Part shown: positions 16,696 through 26,182 of the stretch, piece by piece
Position numbering within the stretch: the first letter of the stretch is position 1
How the letters are laid out: each line of letters begins with the position of its first letter
Assembly (NCBI RefSeq): GCF_008369445.1
Contig: NZ_VTWH01000001.1
Location: forward strand, 992,001-1,056,000
Direction: 5' to 3'
DNA: 64,000 bases
From: Aureimonas fodinaquatilis
Lineage (GTDB): Bacteria; Pseudomonadota; Alphaproteobacteria; Rhizobiales; Rhizobiaceae
The notes under the pieces: model-generated
Told to the model about the DNA's origin: nothing
Database searches by the model: none
Seen by the model: only the letters and a program-made list of their open reading frames with translations
Translations under genes and position numbers: made by a program

Positions 16696-16944
16696 TCAAC
16701 GCATCATGCCAAGGGCCTGAAGATACAGTTCCAGAATAGCTTCCTGTTCCTGCCGCTCATTCTGATCCTGCTTGCGCAGAGAAATGACCTTGCGCAAGAC
16801 CTTGGTATCGAAACCATTTCCCTTGGCTTCAGCATAGACATCCTTGATGTCATCCGCGATCGTCTTCTTTTCTTCCTCAAGCCGCTCTATGCGCTCTACA
16901 AAGGAGCGGAGCTGATCCTGGGCGACGCCCTGCACGTCCGACAT
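16696..16944 (-). CDS. gapR: GapR-family nucleoid protein (DUF2312)
   Basis: 82 residues, nearly all helical. The DUF2312 signature is complete: [15 protein letters not shown], then [15 protein letters not shown] and R-K-Q-D. In Caulobacter GapR is a nucleoid-associated protein that clamps overtwisted DNA ahead of replication forks and transcription. The ATG at 16944 follows AGG by eight bases; a TTG one codon upstream is less likely. It terminates at the double hairpin. Confidence 0.93.
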   Translation of the reverse strand: MSDVQGVAQDQLRSFVERIERLEEEKKTIADDIKDVYAEAKGNGFDTKVLRKVISLRKQDQNERQEQEAILELYLQALGMMR

Positions 16945-17082
16945 CAATAAACCTCGTTTAATTAGCTGCTTTCAGGCTGTAACCATTTCACCTTCAGGCG
17001 GAATCACCTCATGGCGCAGAAATGGGGCCAAATACAAGCATTAACTGCCTTTCGTTATTGCAGTCTGAACGTCGTGCCCACT

Positions 17083-17385
17083 TCAATGTGATCCGCGATT
17101 TTTTTCAGAGGCTTTAAGGTCCGCCTCGCTCGCTTGCTTCAGATGGCGCGCCTGCCACGTTTCATACGGCATTCCATAAATGGTTTCTCGCGCCTGCGAT
17201 TTGGTCATGGAAACGCCAGTTTCTTCAGCAGCTTGTTGATACCAGTTTGCCAGGCAGTTGCGGCAGAAACCGGCAAGGTTCATAAGGTCAATGTTTTGTA
17301 CGTCACTTCTTTCGTTCAAATGGTCGCGCAATCGGCGAAAGGCCGCTGCCTCCCATTCGATTCGAGATCTGTCGCTTTCGTTCAT
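17083..17385 (-). CDS. DUF1244 family protein
   Basis: 100 residues from the ATG at 17385, with AAGGA about ten bases upstream; the frame extends to 17442. It is a small helical protein with the DUF1244 core F-R-R-L-R-D-H-L, the conserved G-F-C-R-N-C-L-A-N-W with two cysteines three apart, and E-x-I-Y-G-M-P-Y-x-x-W. The family is widespread in proteobacteria and its function is unknown. It is divergent from the DUF1036-pyk pair. Confidence 0.85.
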   Translation of the reverse strand: MNESDRSRIEWEAAAFRRLRDHLNERSDVQNIDLMNLAGFCRNCLANWYQQAAEETGVSMTKSQARETIYGMPYETWQARHLKQASEADLKASEKNRGSH

Positions 17386-17496
17386 CCCGGTCTTTCCTTT
17401 CCGTTTAGCTATCGATATCAGCAATACATGGCGTAGCTTCAAGCGGCAGAAATCTGTGTTTCGTCAATTTAATCGTTTCGCATCGTCGAGGTTTGC

Positions 17497-17967
17497 ATGA
17501 TAAGTTTTACAATGACGGACGCAATTCGCCGAGCGTTTATCGTTGTTTCACTGGCATCAGGGGCCTTTTTAGCCACGTTGGGGGCAACTACCGCCGCCAA
17601 GGCTGATTTTCGGGTTTGCAATGCCACCCAGTCACTTGTGGGTGTGGCCATAGGCCATCGCACGGAAGAAGGGTGGGTGAGTGAGGGCTGGTGGCGCATT
17701 CAGCCAACAACCTGCCGCTCCATTGTCGAAGGGGACCTGAAGTCGCGTTACTACTACCTCTATGCCGAGGACGATAAAGGGCTTGGTCGCTGGGCAGGTG
17801 ATATCCGAATGTGCATTGCGGAAAACGAGTTTCGCGTGGTCGGAGTGAAAGACTGTTTCTCACGCGGATTCCAGGAAATGGGTTTCCGGGAATATGACAC
17901 GGGTGAACAGGGCAGTTGGATGGTGCAGCTGACTGAAACGCCAAGCGAAGGGGTCGCTGACCAATGA
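17497..17967 (+). CDS. DUF1036 secreted protein
   Basis: 156 residues. N-terminal signal sequence (about 12-36, ending A-A-K-A-D). The DUF1036 domain has the typical F-R-V-C-N-A-T, V-A-I-G-H-R-T, G-W-W-x-I-x-P and a final C-F-S-R-G-F pattern, with four cysteines likely paired in the periplasm. Function unknown. The stop overlaps the pyk start (ATGA), so the two are translationally coupled, an arrangement seen in rhizobia. Confidence 0.87.
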   Translation: MISFTMTDAIRRAFIVVSLASGAFLATLGATTAAKADFRVCNATQSLVGVAIGHRTEEGWVSEGWWRIQPTTCRSIVEGDLKSRYYYLYAEDDKGLGRWAGDIRMCIAENEFRVVGVKDCFSRGFQEMGFREYDTGEQGSWMVQLTETPSEGVADQ

Positions 17968-19400
17968 AGCGTAATCGCAGCGTAAAAATTCTTGCAACCC
18001 TGGGTCCTGCTTCGTCTGACGAAGCCATGATCCAGCGGCTCTATGAAGCCGGTGCAGACGTTTTTCGCATAAATATGAGCCATGCAAGCCACGATCTGAT
18101 GCGTGAACTGGTGAAGCGTATTCGCAATGTTGAAGCAGTGGTGCGCCGCCCGATTGGCATTCTTGCCGATTTGCAGGGCCCGAAGCTGCGTGTTGGCGCA
18201 TTTACCAACACCAAGGAGGATCTGGTTGTCGGCCAAACCTTTACGCTGGATAACAACCCGGAGCCGGGCGATAACAAACGGGTATACCTGCCGCATCCGG
18301 AAATTCTGGAAGCTGTGCAGCCCGGACACCGGCTGCTGATTGATGATGGCCGGTTGCAACTGGTAGCCGTTGAGGCCGATGGCACATGCATTGTGTGTAA
18401 GGTTGTTGCCGGCACGCGCATTTCCGACCGCAAGGGCGTCAGCCTGCCGGACACCATGCTGGCAACCGGTGCACTGACCGAAAAAGATCGCCGCGATCTG
18501 GATGCTGTACTGGCCGAAAATGTTGACTGGGTAGCCCTTTCTTTCATTCAGAGACCAGAAGATCTGGCTGAAGCGCGCAAGGTGGCGCGCGGTCGCGCGT
18601 CTCTGCTGTCCAAAATCGAAAAGCCCCAGGCGGTGGACCGGCTGGACGAGATTATCGAGTTGTCTGACGCCATCATGGTGGCGCGCGGCGATCTTGGCGT
18701 GGAACTGCCGCTGGAGACCGTTCCGGGAATTCAGAAGCGAATCACCCGTGCGGCCCGCAAGGCCGGTAAGCCGGTTGTGGTTGCTACGCAGATGCTGGAA
18801 TCCATGATTTCAGCACCTGTACCCACCCGCGCCGAGGTTTCCGACGTTTCAACTGCGGTTTACGAGGGCGCGGATGCCGTCATGCTGTCTGCCGAATCCG
18901 CTGCTGGCGATTATCCGGTGGAAGCGGTAGCAACCATGAACCGGATTGCCGAGCAGGTGGAACGCGATCCGCTCTATGCCAGCATCATCAGCGCCCAGCG
19001 CTCAACACCCGAAGCCACAGGCGCGGATGCCGTTTCTCTGGCTGCCCGGCAAATGGCGGAAACGCTCAGCGTTGCGGCAATCGTGACTTACACTTCCACA
19101 GGCACCACCGGCCTGCGCACAGCGCGTGAGCGGCCATTGCTGCCGATTATTGCCCTGTCGCCAATTGTGGCCACCGCGCGCCGCCTGAGCCTTGCATGGG
19201 GGCTGCACTGCGTTGTTACGGATGATGCCACCGACCTGGAAGGAATGGTTGATCAGGCGTGCCGCGTTGCGGTGGAGCAAGGTCATGCGCGTCCGGGTCA
19301 GCGCGTTATTGTAACCGCCGGTGTTCCGCTTGGTACGCCAGGGGCAACCAACATGTTGCGCATCGCCTATGTCGGTTCAGATGGGCTGTCGGCCGTTTAG
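17964..19400 (+). CDS. pyk: Pyruvate kinase
   Basis: 478 residues, full length. It converts phosphoenolpyruvate and ADP to pyruvate and ATP. Motifs: T-L-G-P-A-S near the start, F-R-I-N-M-S-H, the active-site lysine in L-S-K-I-E-K-P, the metal/substrate segment A-R-G-D-L-G-V-E-L, and T-R-A-E-V-S-D-V. The C-terminal regulatory domain (about 350-475) is complete. Coupled to the DUF1036 gene by a four-base overlap and closed by a strong terminator. Confidence 0.97.
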   Translation: MKRNRSVKILATLGPASSDEAMIQRLYEAGADVFRINMSHASHDLMRELVKRIRNVEAVVRRPIGILADLQGPKLRVGAFTNTKEDLVVGQTFTLDNNPEPGDNKRVYLPHPEILEAVQPGHRLLIDDGRLQLVAVEADGTCIVCKVVAGTRISDRKGVSLPDTMLATGALTEKDRRDLDAVLAENVDWVALSFIQRPEDLAEARKVARGRASLLSKIEKPQAVDRLDEIIELSDAIMVARGDLGVELPLETVPGIQKRITRAARKAGKPVVVATQMLESMISAPVPTRAEVSDVSTAVYEGADAVMLSAESAAGDYPVEAVATMNRIAEQVERDPLYASIISAQRSTPEATGADAVSLAARQMAETLSVAAIVTYTSTGTTGLRTARERPLLPIIALSPIVATARRLSLAWGLHCVVTDDATDLEGMVDQACRVAVEQGHARPGQRVIVTAGVPLGTPGATNMLRIAYVGSDGLSAV

Positions 19401-19424
19401 AGCGGCACTCACGAAAGTTCAATA

Positions 19425-19462
19425 ACGTAACGGGCGGTCATAAGGCCGCCCGTTACGTCTTT
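19425..19462 (+). terminator. Rho-independent terminator of pyk
   Basis: 13-base-pair stem ACGTAACGGGCGG / CCGCCCGTTACGT with an 8-base loop, followed by CTTTAT. Confidence 0.85.
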
Positions 19463-19512
19463 ATGAGATTTCACTGCATCTTGCTGTGCCGGATAATTGC
19501 ACAAGTGCTGAA

Positions 19513-20175
19513 TCAGGCGCGTTGCCCGGCCATCTCATCAGCCAGCCGGCTGACAGCGTCCTGCGCCTCTTTCAACACCGGATAGATATCCAGCGCTTTC
19601 TGATAAGCCGCCAGAGCATCCTGCGGGCGATTGAGCTCTTCCAAAATGCCGCCAAGACCCATCAGAGCACCGAAATGGCGCGGCTCCAAAGCCAGGGTTT
19701 TGCCGATATCGGTGATAGCCGCATTGTAGTCGCCATTGCGGTAATGCAGCATTGCCCGCCGGTTCCACACTTCGGAATTTTCCGGCCAAAGGGCAATCAG
19801 CTGCTCGGCAAGATCGAATGCGACGGGTAGCTTCTCATCATCAGCAGCCTGATCCGACCACTGCATCAGCACATCAGCGGTTGCGCTGCCAGAGCGATTC
19901 CACTCTTCGCTGATGCGGGTTGCAAGCCGCTCGGCCGCGGCCTCGGATGGTTGCCGCTTCAATTGCTGAAACAACTCGTCCAACCTCTCTTTGCGGGTTT
20001 TGGTCAGTTCCGCTGCAGACGCGGCAGCGCCGCCATCCTGTGGCGGCAGCAAGGCATCGGGAGCAATGGCCTCAATCTCTGGCACAGGGGCGACATCCTG
20101 CCCGATGGCAAGCGATGGCACGGCCAGACTGAGGGGGAGGGCAAGCCAAAGGCCCGCCAGACTGTTTCGGCTCAT
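19513..20175 (-). CDS. Periplasmic tetratricopeptide repeat protein
   Basis: 220 residues from the ATG at 20175 (M-S-R-N-S-L); the frame opens at 20223. A signal peptide is followed by a Pro/Ala-rich linker, then three or so TPR units in the C-terminal half: W-N-R-R-A-M-L-H-Y-R-N-G-D-Y, A-L-M-G-L-G-G-I-L-E-E-L and A-L-A-A-Y-Q-K-A-L-D-I-Y-P. It is a protein-interaction scaffold with no enzyme motif. It lies downstream of rpmJ but behind rpmJ's terminator. Confidence 0.82.
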   Translation of the reverse strand: MSRNSLAGLWLALPLSLAVPSLAIGQDVAPVPEIEAIAPDALLPPQDGGAAASAAELTKTRKERLDELFQQLKRQPSEAAAERLATRISEEWNRSGSATADVLMQWSDQAADDEKLPVAFDLAEQLIALWPENSEVWNRRAMLHYRNGDYNAAITDIGKTLALEPRHFGALMGLGGILEELNRPQDALAAYQKALDIYPVLKEAQDAVSRLADEMAGQRA

Positions 20176-20191
20176 TTTCGATTCGCCGATA

Positions 20192-20240
20192 GAAAAACAA
20201 AAAAAGCGCATGAGCAGAATCATATTCCACTCATGCGCTT
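20192..20240 (-). terminator. Rho-independent terminator of rpmJ
   Basis: On the minus strand an 11-base-pair stem AAGCGCATGAG / CTCATGCGCTT (20204-20214, 20230-20240) is followed by a long T-rich run. Confidence 0.9.
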
Positions 20241-20279
20241 CGTCAATAGCAGCCGCCTCAAACGTGAAGCGACAAAAGG

Positions 20280-20405
20280 TTAGCCCTGGCGCGCCTTATA
20301 GCGCGGAGCTTCCTTGTTGATGATGTAAATGCGCCCCTTGCGACGAACCATGCGGTTTGCCCGGTGGCGGCCCTTGAGCGACTTCAAGGAATTCTTGATC
20401 TTCAT
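20280..20405 (-). CDS. rpmJ: 50S ribosomal protein L36 (41-residue, alternative type)
   Basis: Read by eye: 41 residues beginning [14 protein letters not shown] and ending Y-K-A-R-Q-G. It is very basic, with the [11 protein letters not shown] motif. This is the longer, cysteine-poor, zinc-independent L36 form (YkgO-like) normal in alphaproteobacteria. Its place between pyk and purK is a familiar rhizobial order. Followed by its own terminator. Confidence 0.96.
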   Translation of the reverse strand: MKIKNSLKSLKGRHRANRMVRRKGRIYIINKEAPRYKARQG

Positions 20406-20523
20406 GACACTCAACCGTCGATCTGTTGAACAGGCGACGATGAATAGGCCGTCGCGCTAGGAAAGCCCACCGGGTGCGGTGTGCATTTGAATGGGCGTGA
20501 CATAACCGTGCCCGGACGTGTTG

Positions 20524-21624
20524 TCAATGATTTGGCCGAGGATGAACGACGGTAAAATGGCCCATTTTGCGGCCAGCCCGCACTTCTGCCTTGCCATATA
20601 GCGTCAACATCAAATCAGATTGCTGCAAAAGCGCGTCAGTTTGCAAAACATCATCGCCAATCAGATTTTGCATCACACAGTCGCTGTGCCGTTGCGTGCT
20701 GCCAAGCGGCAGACCGGCAATGGCCCTGATATGCTGCTCGAACTGCGACACCGTTACCGCTGCCTCTGTCCAGTGGCCTGAATTGTGCACGCGTGGCGCA
20801 ATTTCGTTGACCAACAGAGCGCCATCGCCGGATACGAAAAATTCAACGCCGATCACGCCTGTATAGTCCAGTTGCGTCAGAATGCGCCCGGCAATATCGG
20901 CAGCCTGATCGGCGGTTTGGGCAGAAATTGACGCAGGAACCGTGCTTGTGTGCAAAATTCCGGCCCGGTGCACATTTTCCGCAGGGTCGAAGCAGCGAAT
21001 TGTGCCCTGCAGGTCCCGCGCCGCAACAACCGAAATTTCCCGCTCAAACGGAATTTTCTTTTCCAGAATTGCGGCAACGCTTCCCAGCGCCTCAAAACCG
21101 TCATCGCGCTCATCGGCCGCATCGAGCGTCATCTGCCCTTTGCCATCATAGCCGAATCGACGTGTCTTCAAAATGCAGTCGCCGCCAAGGTCCAGCCGCG
21201 CATGGGCAAGTTCCTGCGCGTCATCCACTGCTCGCCATGGGGCAGTGGCAATGCCAATGCCGTTCAGAAACGCCTTTTCGACGACGCGATCCTGCGAAAC
21301 CTCCAGCGCTTGCACCGGCGGGTAAACCGGGCGAAGGCCGGCAATGCGCGACACCGGCTCAATCGGCACATTTTCAAACTCATAGCTGATAACGTCGCAA
21401 GCCTTCGCCAGCTCGGCCAGCGCAGCCGTGTCGCCATAGCTGCCGATGATGACACGGCTGGCAAGCTGCGCGGCGGGGCAGGCCGGGTCCGGGTCCAGCA
21501 CCACCGTGGCAAAGCCAAGGCGCGCGGCAGCAGAGGCAAGCATTCTGCCCAGTTGGCCACCGCCGATTATGCCGATGACAGCTCCTGGCTTCAGCGGTTG
21601 GTCAAGGCGCGTCTTCTGCGTCAA
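20524..21624 (-). CDS. purK: N5-carboxyaminoimidazole ribonucleotide synthase
   Basis: 366 residues. ATP-grasp enzyme that converts AIR, bicarbonate and ATP to N5-CAIR in purine synthesis. N-terminal motif [14 protein letters not shown]-grasp segments [12 protein letters not shown] and [13 protein letters not shown]. Its start overlaps the end of purE by four bases, so purE-purK form a coupled operon with the small ydcH gene in front. Confidence 0.97.
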   Translation of the reverse strand: MTQKTRLDQPLKPGAVIGIIGGGQLGRMLASAAARLGFATVVLDPDPACPAAQLASRVIIGSYGDTAALAELAKACDVISYEFENVPIEPVSRIAGLRPVYPPVQALEVSQDRVVEKAFLNGIGIATAPWRAVDDAQELAHARLDLGGDCILKTRRFGYDGKGQMTLDAADERDDGFEALGSVAAILEKKIPFEREISVVAARDLQGTIRCFDPAENVHRAGILHTSTVPASISAQTADQAADIAGRILTQLDYTGVIGVEFFVSGDGALLVNEIAPRVHNSGHWTEAAVTVSQFEQHIRAIAGLPLGSTQRHSDCVMQNLIGDDVLQTDALLQQSDLMLTLYGKAEVRAGRKMGHFTVVHPRPNH

Positions 21625-22121
21625 TGTTGATTCTCCTCATCCGAGGGCGACAAGGCAACCATGTTCGTCTGGCTTTCACGCCAGTGATCAAGCCGCTTTG
21701 CCAGTTCGTCATCGCCTAACGCCAGAACCGCCGCCGCCAGCAGAGCAGCATTGACAGCGCCCGCACGGCCAATTGCCAGCGTGCCTACCGGAATGCCCGC
21801 CGGCATCTGAACTATCGACAACAGGCTGTCCTGTCCGGAAAGCGCCTTGCTTTCCACCGGCACACCAAACACCGGCAGCGGTGTCATGGACGCCGTCATT
21901 CCAGGAAGATGTGCCGCACCCCCTGCACCGGCGATGATGACCTTGATTCCGCGTTCTTTGGCCCCGCGGGCAAAGTCATAAAGCCGCTGCGGCGTACGGT
22001 GTGCCGAAACAATGCGTGTTTCATGCGCAACGCCCAGGGTTTCCAGCGCCAGGCTGGCATGCCGCATGGTTGCCCAGTCAGACTGGCTGCCCATGATAAT
22101 GGAAACGACCGGCGCGCTCAT
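21621..22121 (-). CDS. purE: N5-carboxyaminoimidazole ribonucleotide mutase
   Basis: 166 residues. It converts N5-CAIR to CAIR after PurK. Motifs: I-M-G-S-Q-S-D-W at the N-terminus, S-A-H-R-T-P carrying the catalytic histidine, [11 protein letters not shown] and G-V-P. Standard class I size. It overlaps purK downstream and the YdcH-like gene upstream by four bases each. Confidence 0.97.
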   Translation of the reverse strand: MSAPVVSIIMGSQSDWATMRHASLALETLGVAHETRIVSAHRTPQRLYDFARGAKERGIKVIIAGAGGAAHLPGMTASMTPLPVFGVPVESKALSGQDSLLSIVQMPAGIPVGTLAIGRAGAVNAALLAAAVLALGDDELAKRLDHWRESQTNMVALSPSDEENQH

Positions 22122-22321
22122 GCGATGATGTCCGGCAGGATCTGGTCTTCCATATCCTGCAATCGGTCTTTTATTGTCAGTTTTTTCTTTTTCATGCGTT
22201 GAATCTGCAATCTGTCGCAGCCCATTGCCTCCATCGCATCAATCGCCGCGTCAAAATCGGCATGTTCTTGCCGCAATCTCGCAACCTGCAATCGCATAGC
22301 TGCCTGTTCCTGGTCCGCCAT
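22118..22321 (-). CDS. YdcH family small coiled-coil protein (first)
   Basis: 67 residues from the ATG at 22321 with a GGGGGA ribosome site; the frame opens at 22447. A helical hairpin with [10 protein letters not shown], then [11 protein letters not shown] matches the YdcH/DUF465 family. Function unknown. It leads the purE-purK operon with a four-base overlap. Confidence 0.85.
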   Translation of the reverse strand: MADQEQAAMRLQVARLRQEHADFDAAIDAMEAMGCDRLQIQRMKKKKLTIKDRLQDMEDQILPDIIA

Positions 22322-22531
22322 CGGTCCCCCAAGGCTCGATAATTGCCCCACGTTCTTTCGAGCGTGGCGCGCTTCCACAGCCACGCAAATACCAGCCAGC
22401 GTAAAATTCTCAAAGAATGATCTTGCACCTCTTCCAAGAAACACCAAGCTTGTTAGAAGAGTCGTTTGAACGAGGTAGCGGATTTTTCGTTACATCTGAC
22501 ATACGACTGTTCATGAGCATAGGAGTTTTGA

Positions 22532-22699
22532 ATGTCCGTAGAGGCCCATCTGGCGACACTTGAACAACGTCACACTGCACTGGAGGACGAACTTTCCTCG
22601 CTTCGCACCCGTCCGGCGGTCAGCGATGAGGAAATCGCGGATGTAAAACGCCGCAAGCTCTTGCTGAAAGACGAGATCGAGAAGCTGAAAGCCTCCTGA
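22532..22699 (+). CDS. YdcH family small protein (second)
   Basis: 55 residues read by eye (M-S-V-E-A-H-L-A-T-L to K-L-K-A-S), with AGGAG seven bases before the ATG. It keeps the DUF465 pattern: Leu-rich helix with L-E-x-x-H, a turn, then K-R-R-K-L-L-L-K-D-E-I. It is divergent from the first YdcH-like gene 210 bases away. The 159-base stretch after it contains a weak hairpin (22734-22764). Confidence 0.85.
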   Translation: MSVEAHLATLEQRHTALEDELSSLRTRPAVSDEEIADVKRRKLLLKDEIEKLKAS

Positions 22700-22858
22700 T
22701 CCGGATATTGCACAAATAAGTGATTCTATTAAAACAGCCCGGAAGCGTCAGTCTTTTGGGCTGTACCAATAGATTTTTGTCGCAGTGTTCTGCTTCCTGC
22801 GTAAAGTGGGAAGCTTTTTCTTATTCTCTGGCACCGGCGTGCCAAATGCGTGGTGTTT

Positions 22859-23515
22859 ATGACAACTGACTTTATTCGCCCCCGACTGGTTCTTGCGACC
22901 ACCCTTCTGCCGGATGGCAAGGCAGGCATGGATGCAATGAAGCGCGCATTGTCCGGTGGCGATGTGGCCTCGGTTCTCATCGAGGCAAATGGCCGCGCAG
23001 ATGCGGCCTTTCAGGATTTTGCCGAAGGGTTGGTGCCGATCATCCAGGAAGCAGGCGCGGCGGCGATTGTTGTGGACGACACGCGCTGCGCTGGCCGGGT
23101 GAAGGCTGATGGAGTGCACGTGACCGGCGGTGATCTGGAAGAGCTGGGTGAGGCGCTGAGCCGCTTTTCGCCTCGGCTTATTGTTGGAACTTCCGGCTTT
23201 GCCGGTCGCCACGAAGCGCTGGAGGCGGGTGAGAAAATGCCCGACTATCTGATGTTTGGCAGCCTTGGTTCCGATGTTGATGACGCGGCCGACGCCGACG
23301 CGCTGGATTTGGCAGCATGGTGGGCGCAAATTGTTGAAGTTCCTGCTATTCTGGTTGGCGGCGGGGCGCTGGATCAGCTTGCTCCGGCTGGGGAAAGCGG
23401 CGTGGAATTCATTGTGCTTTCCCGCGCGGTGTTCGGGCAGGAGGGCAGCGAGGCAGAAGCGGTTGCGGCGGCAAATGCTGTGTTTGACGAATTGGAAGGG
23501 AGGCTGGCGGGTTGA
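22859..23515 (+). CDS. Thiamine phosphate synthase-like TIM barrel protein
   Basis: 218 residues. ThiE/TenI-like fold: alternating strands and helices, A-A-I-V-V-D-D-T-R, G-V-H-V-T-G-G-D, I-V-G-T-S-G-F, the F-G-S-L-G-S segment and a C-terminal G-G-G-A. It is divergent from standard ThiE: the usual pyrophosphate-binding set is only partly visible, and no thi gene is nearby. It may be a rhizobial ThiE paralogue of uncertain activity. ATG 22859 is chosen over a GTG at 22850; both ribosome sites are weak. It overlaps the next gene by four bases. Confidence 0.7.
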   Translation: MTTDFIRPRLVLATTLLPDGKAGMDAMKRALSGGDVASVLIEANGRADAAFQDFAEGLVPIIQEAGAAAIVVDDTRCAGRVKADGVHVTGGDLEELGEALSRFSPRLIVGTSGFAGRHEALEAGEKMPDYLMFGSLGSDVDDAADADALDLAAWWAQIVEVPAILVGGGALDQLAPAGESGVEFIVLSRAVFGQEGSEAEAVAAANAVFDELEGRLAG

Positions 23516-24498
23516 GAGCTTTTGGACGTTTTTGCGCGGCATTGCTGATTGTTTCTGCAACGAGCAGTTCCTTGCGCGCACAGGAAACGTCGGAGCTTTC
23601 CGAAACTCTGCTGCCAACTCCGGTTGAACAGGAAAACGACGCTGTCGCCGCCGCTGTTGGCGATGTGCCGGAGATGAAAAGAGCCTTTGGCGCCTTCCAA
23701 CGCGGATACTACCTTGCCGCATTTGAAATTGCCGAACCGCTGGCGCACATGGGCGATGCCGCCGCCCAATCCCTCATTGCCGAAATGTATCTGCGTGGAA
23801 CCGGCGTTGCGCAAAACCAGGGCGAAGCAGTTCGCTGGTATCGCACAAGTGCAGAAGCCGGCAGGCCGGATGCACAATTTCGCTATGCATTGATGCTGGT
23901 TGGCGGTGAAGGCGTTGAAAAAGACGTTGCGCAAGCCACGGAGCTGATGCGCAAGGCGGCAGACGCGGGCAATCCGCTGGCCGCATATAATTACGGGCAG
24001 ATGCTGATCCAGTCTTCGCCCACCGGTGGCTTCGCCAACGCTTTCAACTATTTTCAATCAGCCGCCAATGATGGCGTGCCTGATGCGCAGTATGCGCTTG
24101 CGCAGCTATATGCCAATGGCAGGGGCACCACAGCACGGGATGATGTGGCGGCGCGTTTCTGGTTGCAGGAAGCTGCCGTTCAGGGCCACGACACAGCCCA
24201 GATTGAGTTCGGCATCTGGCTGATCAATGGCAGAGGTGGTTCATCCAACGCACATGAAGGTTTTTTGTGGCTGAAAGGTGCGGCCGAAAAGGGCAATCCG
24301 ATTGCCATAAACCGCGTTGCCCATCTGTATAAGGATGGCATCGGCGTGGAAAGAAACTATGCGGAGGCTGCGAAATGGACGGTCCTGGCCAGACGCGCCC
24401 GCAATGCAGACCCTGTGCTGGATACGTTTTTCCGCTCGCTTTCCGATGTTGAGCAAAAGGCAGCGCTGGAAGCTGCCAATCGTGTTCATTTAAGCTGA
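23512..24498 (+). CDS. Sel1-repeat secreted protein
   Basis: 328 residues with a TTG start that overlaps the previous stop and follows a good AAGGGAGG site. Signal peptide (about 1-24, L-R-A-Q). Six or so Sel1-like repeats from about 60 to 300, recognisable as A-x-x-x-L-A-x-M-Y-x-x-G-x-G-V followed by A-x-x-W-Y/F-x-x-A-A. Sel1 proteins are periplasmic scaffolds, for example in envelope biogenesis and polysaccharide regulation (ExoR-type). The partner is unknown. Confidence 0.85.
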   Translation: MRAFGRFCAALLIVSATSSSLRAQETSELSETLLPTPVEQENDAVAAAVGDVPEMKRAFGAFQRGYYLAAFEIAEPLAHMGDAAAQSLIAEMYLRGTGVAQNQGEAVRWYRTSAEAGRPDAQFRYALMLVGGEGVEKDVAQATELMRKAADAGNPLAAYNYGQMLIQSSPTGGFANAFNYFQSAANDGVPDAQYALAQLYANGRGTTARDDVAARFWLQEAAVQGHDTAQIEFGIWLINGRGGSSNAHEGFLWLKGAAEKGNPIAINRVAHLYKDGIGVERNYAEAAKWTVLARRARNADPVLDTFFRSLSDVEQKAALEAANRVHLS

Positions 24499-24589
24499 AT
24501 GGCTTGTCAGAAAACGTGTTTTGTGGTCTTGAACAGGCCAAATCCGGCCATGGGCCATATCAATTCCTTAAAAATCCGAGCTCACACCT

Positions 24590-25153
24590 ATGAAGATCAA
24601 CGGAAACGAAATTCGCCCTGGCAATGTGATTGAACACAATGGCGGACTGTGGGCGGCGGTCAAAACCGCGCATGTGAAACCAGGCAAAGGCGGCGCTTTC
24701 AACCAGGTTGAATTGAAAAACCTGATTGATGGCACAAAGCTGAACGAGCGTTTCCGCGCTTCTGAAACTGTTGAGCGCGTGCGGCTGGAGCAGAAAGACT
24801 ATCAGTTTCTGTATGCAGAAGGTGACTCGCTGATTTTCATGGACCTGCAATCCTATGAGCAATTGCAGTTGCAAAAGGATTTCGTGGGAGAGCGCGCCGC
24901 GTTTCTGCAGGATGGCATGACCGTGACTGTGGAAAGCCACGAGGACCGCCCGATCGGTATTTCCCTACCGGATCAGGTTGTGCTGGAAATTGTTGAGGCT
25001 GACCCGGTTGTCAAGGGCCAGACGGCAGCTTCCTCCTACAAGCCGGCTATCATGGAAAATGGCATTCGCGTCATGGTGCCGCCCTTCATCAGCAGCGGTG
25101 AGAAAATTCTCGTTGATACCAACGAAATCACATATATCCGCCGCGCTGACTGA
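24590..25153 (+). CDS. efp: Elongation factor P
   Basis: 187 residues, three beta-barrel domains. It rescues ribosomes stalled at polyproline. The tip loop [10 protein letters not shown] carries the lysine (K33) that is modified in many bacteria; no epmA or epmB gene is in the window. Domain III ends normally ([11 protein letters not shown]). Followed after 112 bases by suhB, with an inverted repeat between. Confidence 0.97.
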   Translation: MKINGNEIRPGNVIEHNGGLWAAVKTAHVKPGKGGAFNQVELKNLIDGTKLNERFRASETVERVRLEQKDYQFLYAEGDSLIFMDLQSYEQLQLQKDFVGERAAFLQDGMTVTVESHEDRPIGISLPDQVVLEIVEADPVVKGQTAASSYKPAIMENGIRVMVPPFISSGEKILVDTNEITYIRRAD

Positions 25154-25201
25154 TCTGCGGCGTCTGGCTGCAGTTTGAAAATACGGCTTTAATCAAAGAG
25201 A

Positions 25202-25243
25202 TGGAGCGTCGTCCGGTTGTCAGGCAATCTGGAAGACGCTCCA
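25202..25243. other. Inverted repeat between efp and suhB
   Basis: TGGAGCGTC / GACGCTCCA arms with a 24-base loop and no T tract. It may be a weak terminator, processing stem or leader structure. Confidence 0.4.
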
Positions 25244-25265
25244 CATTCAGGAAGAGATCTCGACA

Positions 25266-26093
25266 ATGGCCCGTTCAGCACTTTTGAACGTCATGACACA
25301 GGCCGCCATGAAGGCGGGGCGCTCATTGATCCGCGATTTTGGTGAAGTGCAGAACTTGCAGGTTTCCATGAAGGGACCAGCGGATTTTGTATCCAATGCC
25401 GATCGCAAGGCCGAAGAGGTCGTTTTTCAGGAACTTTCCCGCGCCCGGCCCGAATGGGGCTTTCTGATGGAAGAGCGCGGCGCAGTCGAGGGCAACGACC
25501 CGCAGCATCGCTGGATCGTTGACCCGCTGGACGGCACAACAAACTTTCTGCATGGCATCCCGATTTTTGCTGTTTCCATTGCGCTGGAGCGCGACGGACA
25601 GATTGTTGCGGGCGTTGTTTTCAACCCTGCGCAGGATGAGCTTTACACCGCGGAGCGTGGTGGCGGCGCATTTCTGAACGACAGGCGCATTCGCGTGGCG
25701 GCCCGGCAAAAATTGCCGGAATCGCTGTTCGGAACGGGCATTCCTTTTCTTGGCAAGCCCGAGCATGGCCGTTTTCTGTATGAGTTGCGCCAGATTATGG
25801 GCGAAAGCTCTGGAGTGCGGCGTATGGGCGCCGCCGCGCTGGACCTTTGCTACGTTGCCGCCGGGCGGCTGGATGGCTTTTGGGAACGCGACATCATGCC
25901 GTGGGATATCGCTGCTGGCTCTATTATTTTGCGTGAGGCCGGTGGCTTTCTGACTGGCATTGATGGTGAGCGCTTCGACCACATGCAGGGTGAGATTGCC
26001 TGTGGTAACGAACTGATTCACAAAACACTTCTGTCAGAGCTTGCCAAGGCGGAGGCCGCCTATCGCCGGATCGTTGCCGGTGCAGGAAAATAA
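25266..26093 (+). CDS. suhB: Inositol monophosphatase family protein
   Basis: 275 residues. Mg2+-dependent phosphatase of the IMPase superfamily. Metal site: E-E-R-G at about 69-72 and D-P-L-D-G-T-T-N-F at 86-94. The second aspartate motif is W-D-I-A-A-G in the C-terminal half. Family members hydrolyse inositol-1-phosphate and related sugar phosphates; SuhB also affects rRNA transcription in E. coli. The substrate cannot be told here. Confidence 0.93.
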   Translation: MARSALLNVMTQAAMKAGRSLIRDFGEVQNLQVSMKGPADFVSNADRKAEEVVFQELSRARPEWGFLMEERGAVEGNDPQHRWIVDPLDGTTNFLHGIPIFAVSIALERDGQIVAGVVFNPAQDELYTAERGGGAFLNDRRIRVAARQKLPESLFGTGIPFLGKPEHGRFLYELRQIMGESSGVRRMGAAALDLCYVAAGRLDGFWERDIMPWDIAAGSIILREAGGFLTGIDGERFDHMQGEIACGNELIHKTLLSELAKAEAAYRRIVAGAGK

Positions 26094-26182
26094 CACCAGA
26101 CGTAAACCCGGCACACATAAGACCATAAATTTTGAAGTTTTGTTTTCAGGGCTAGAGCTTCTTTGCGCGGCCAGTTAAAAGG

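Noticed and set aside
22748-23722. 324-residue minus-strand frame opposite the ThiE-like and Sel1 genes
   Set aside because: Spans two real genes on the other strand with a start overlap between them; composition typical of an antisense frame.
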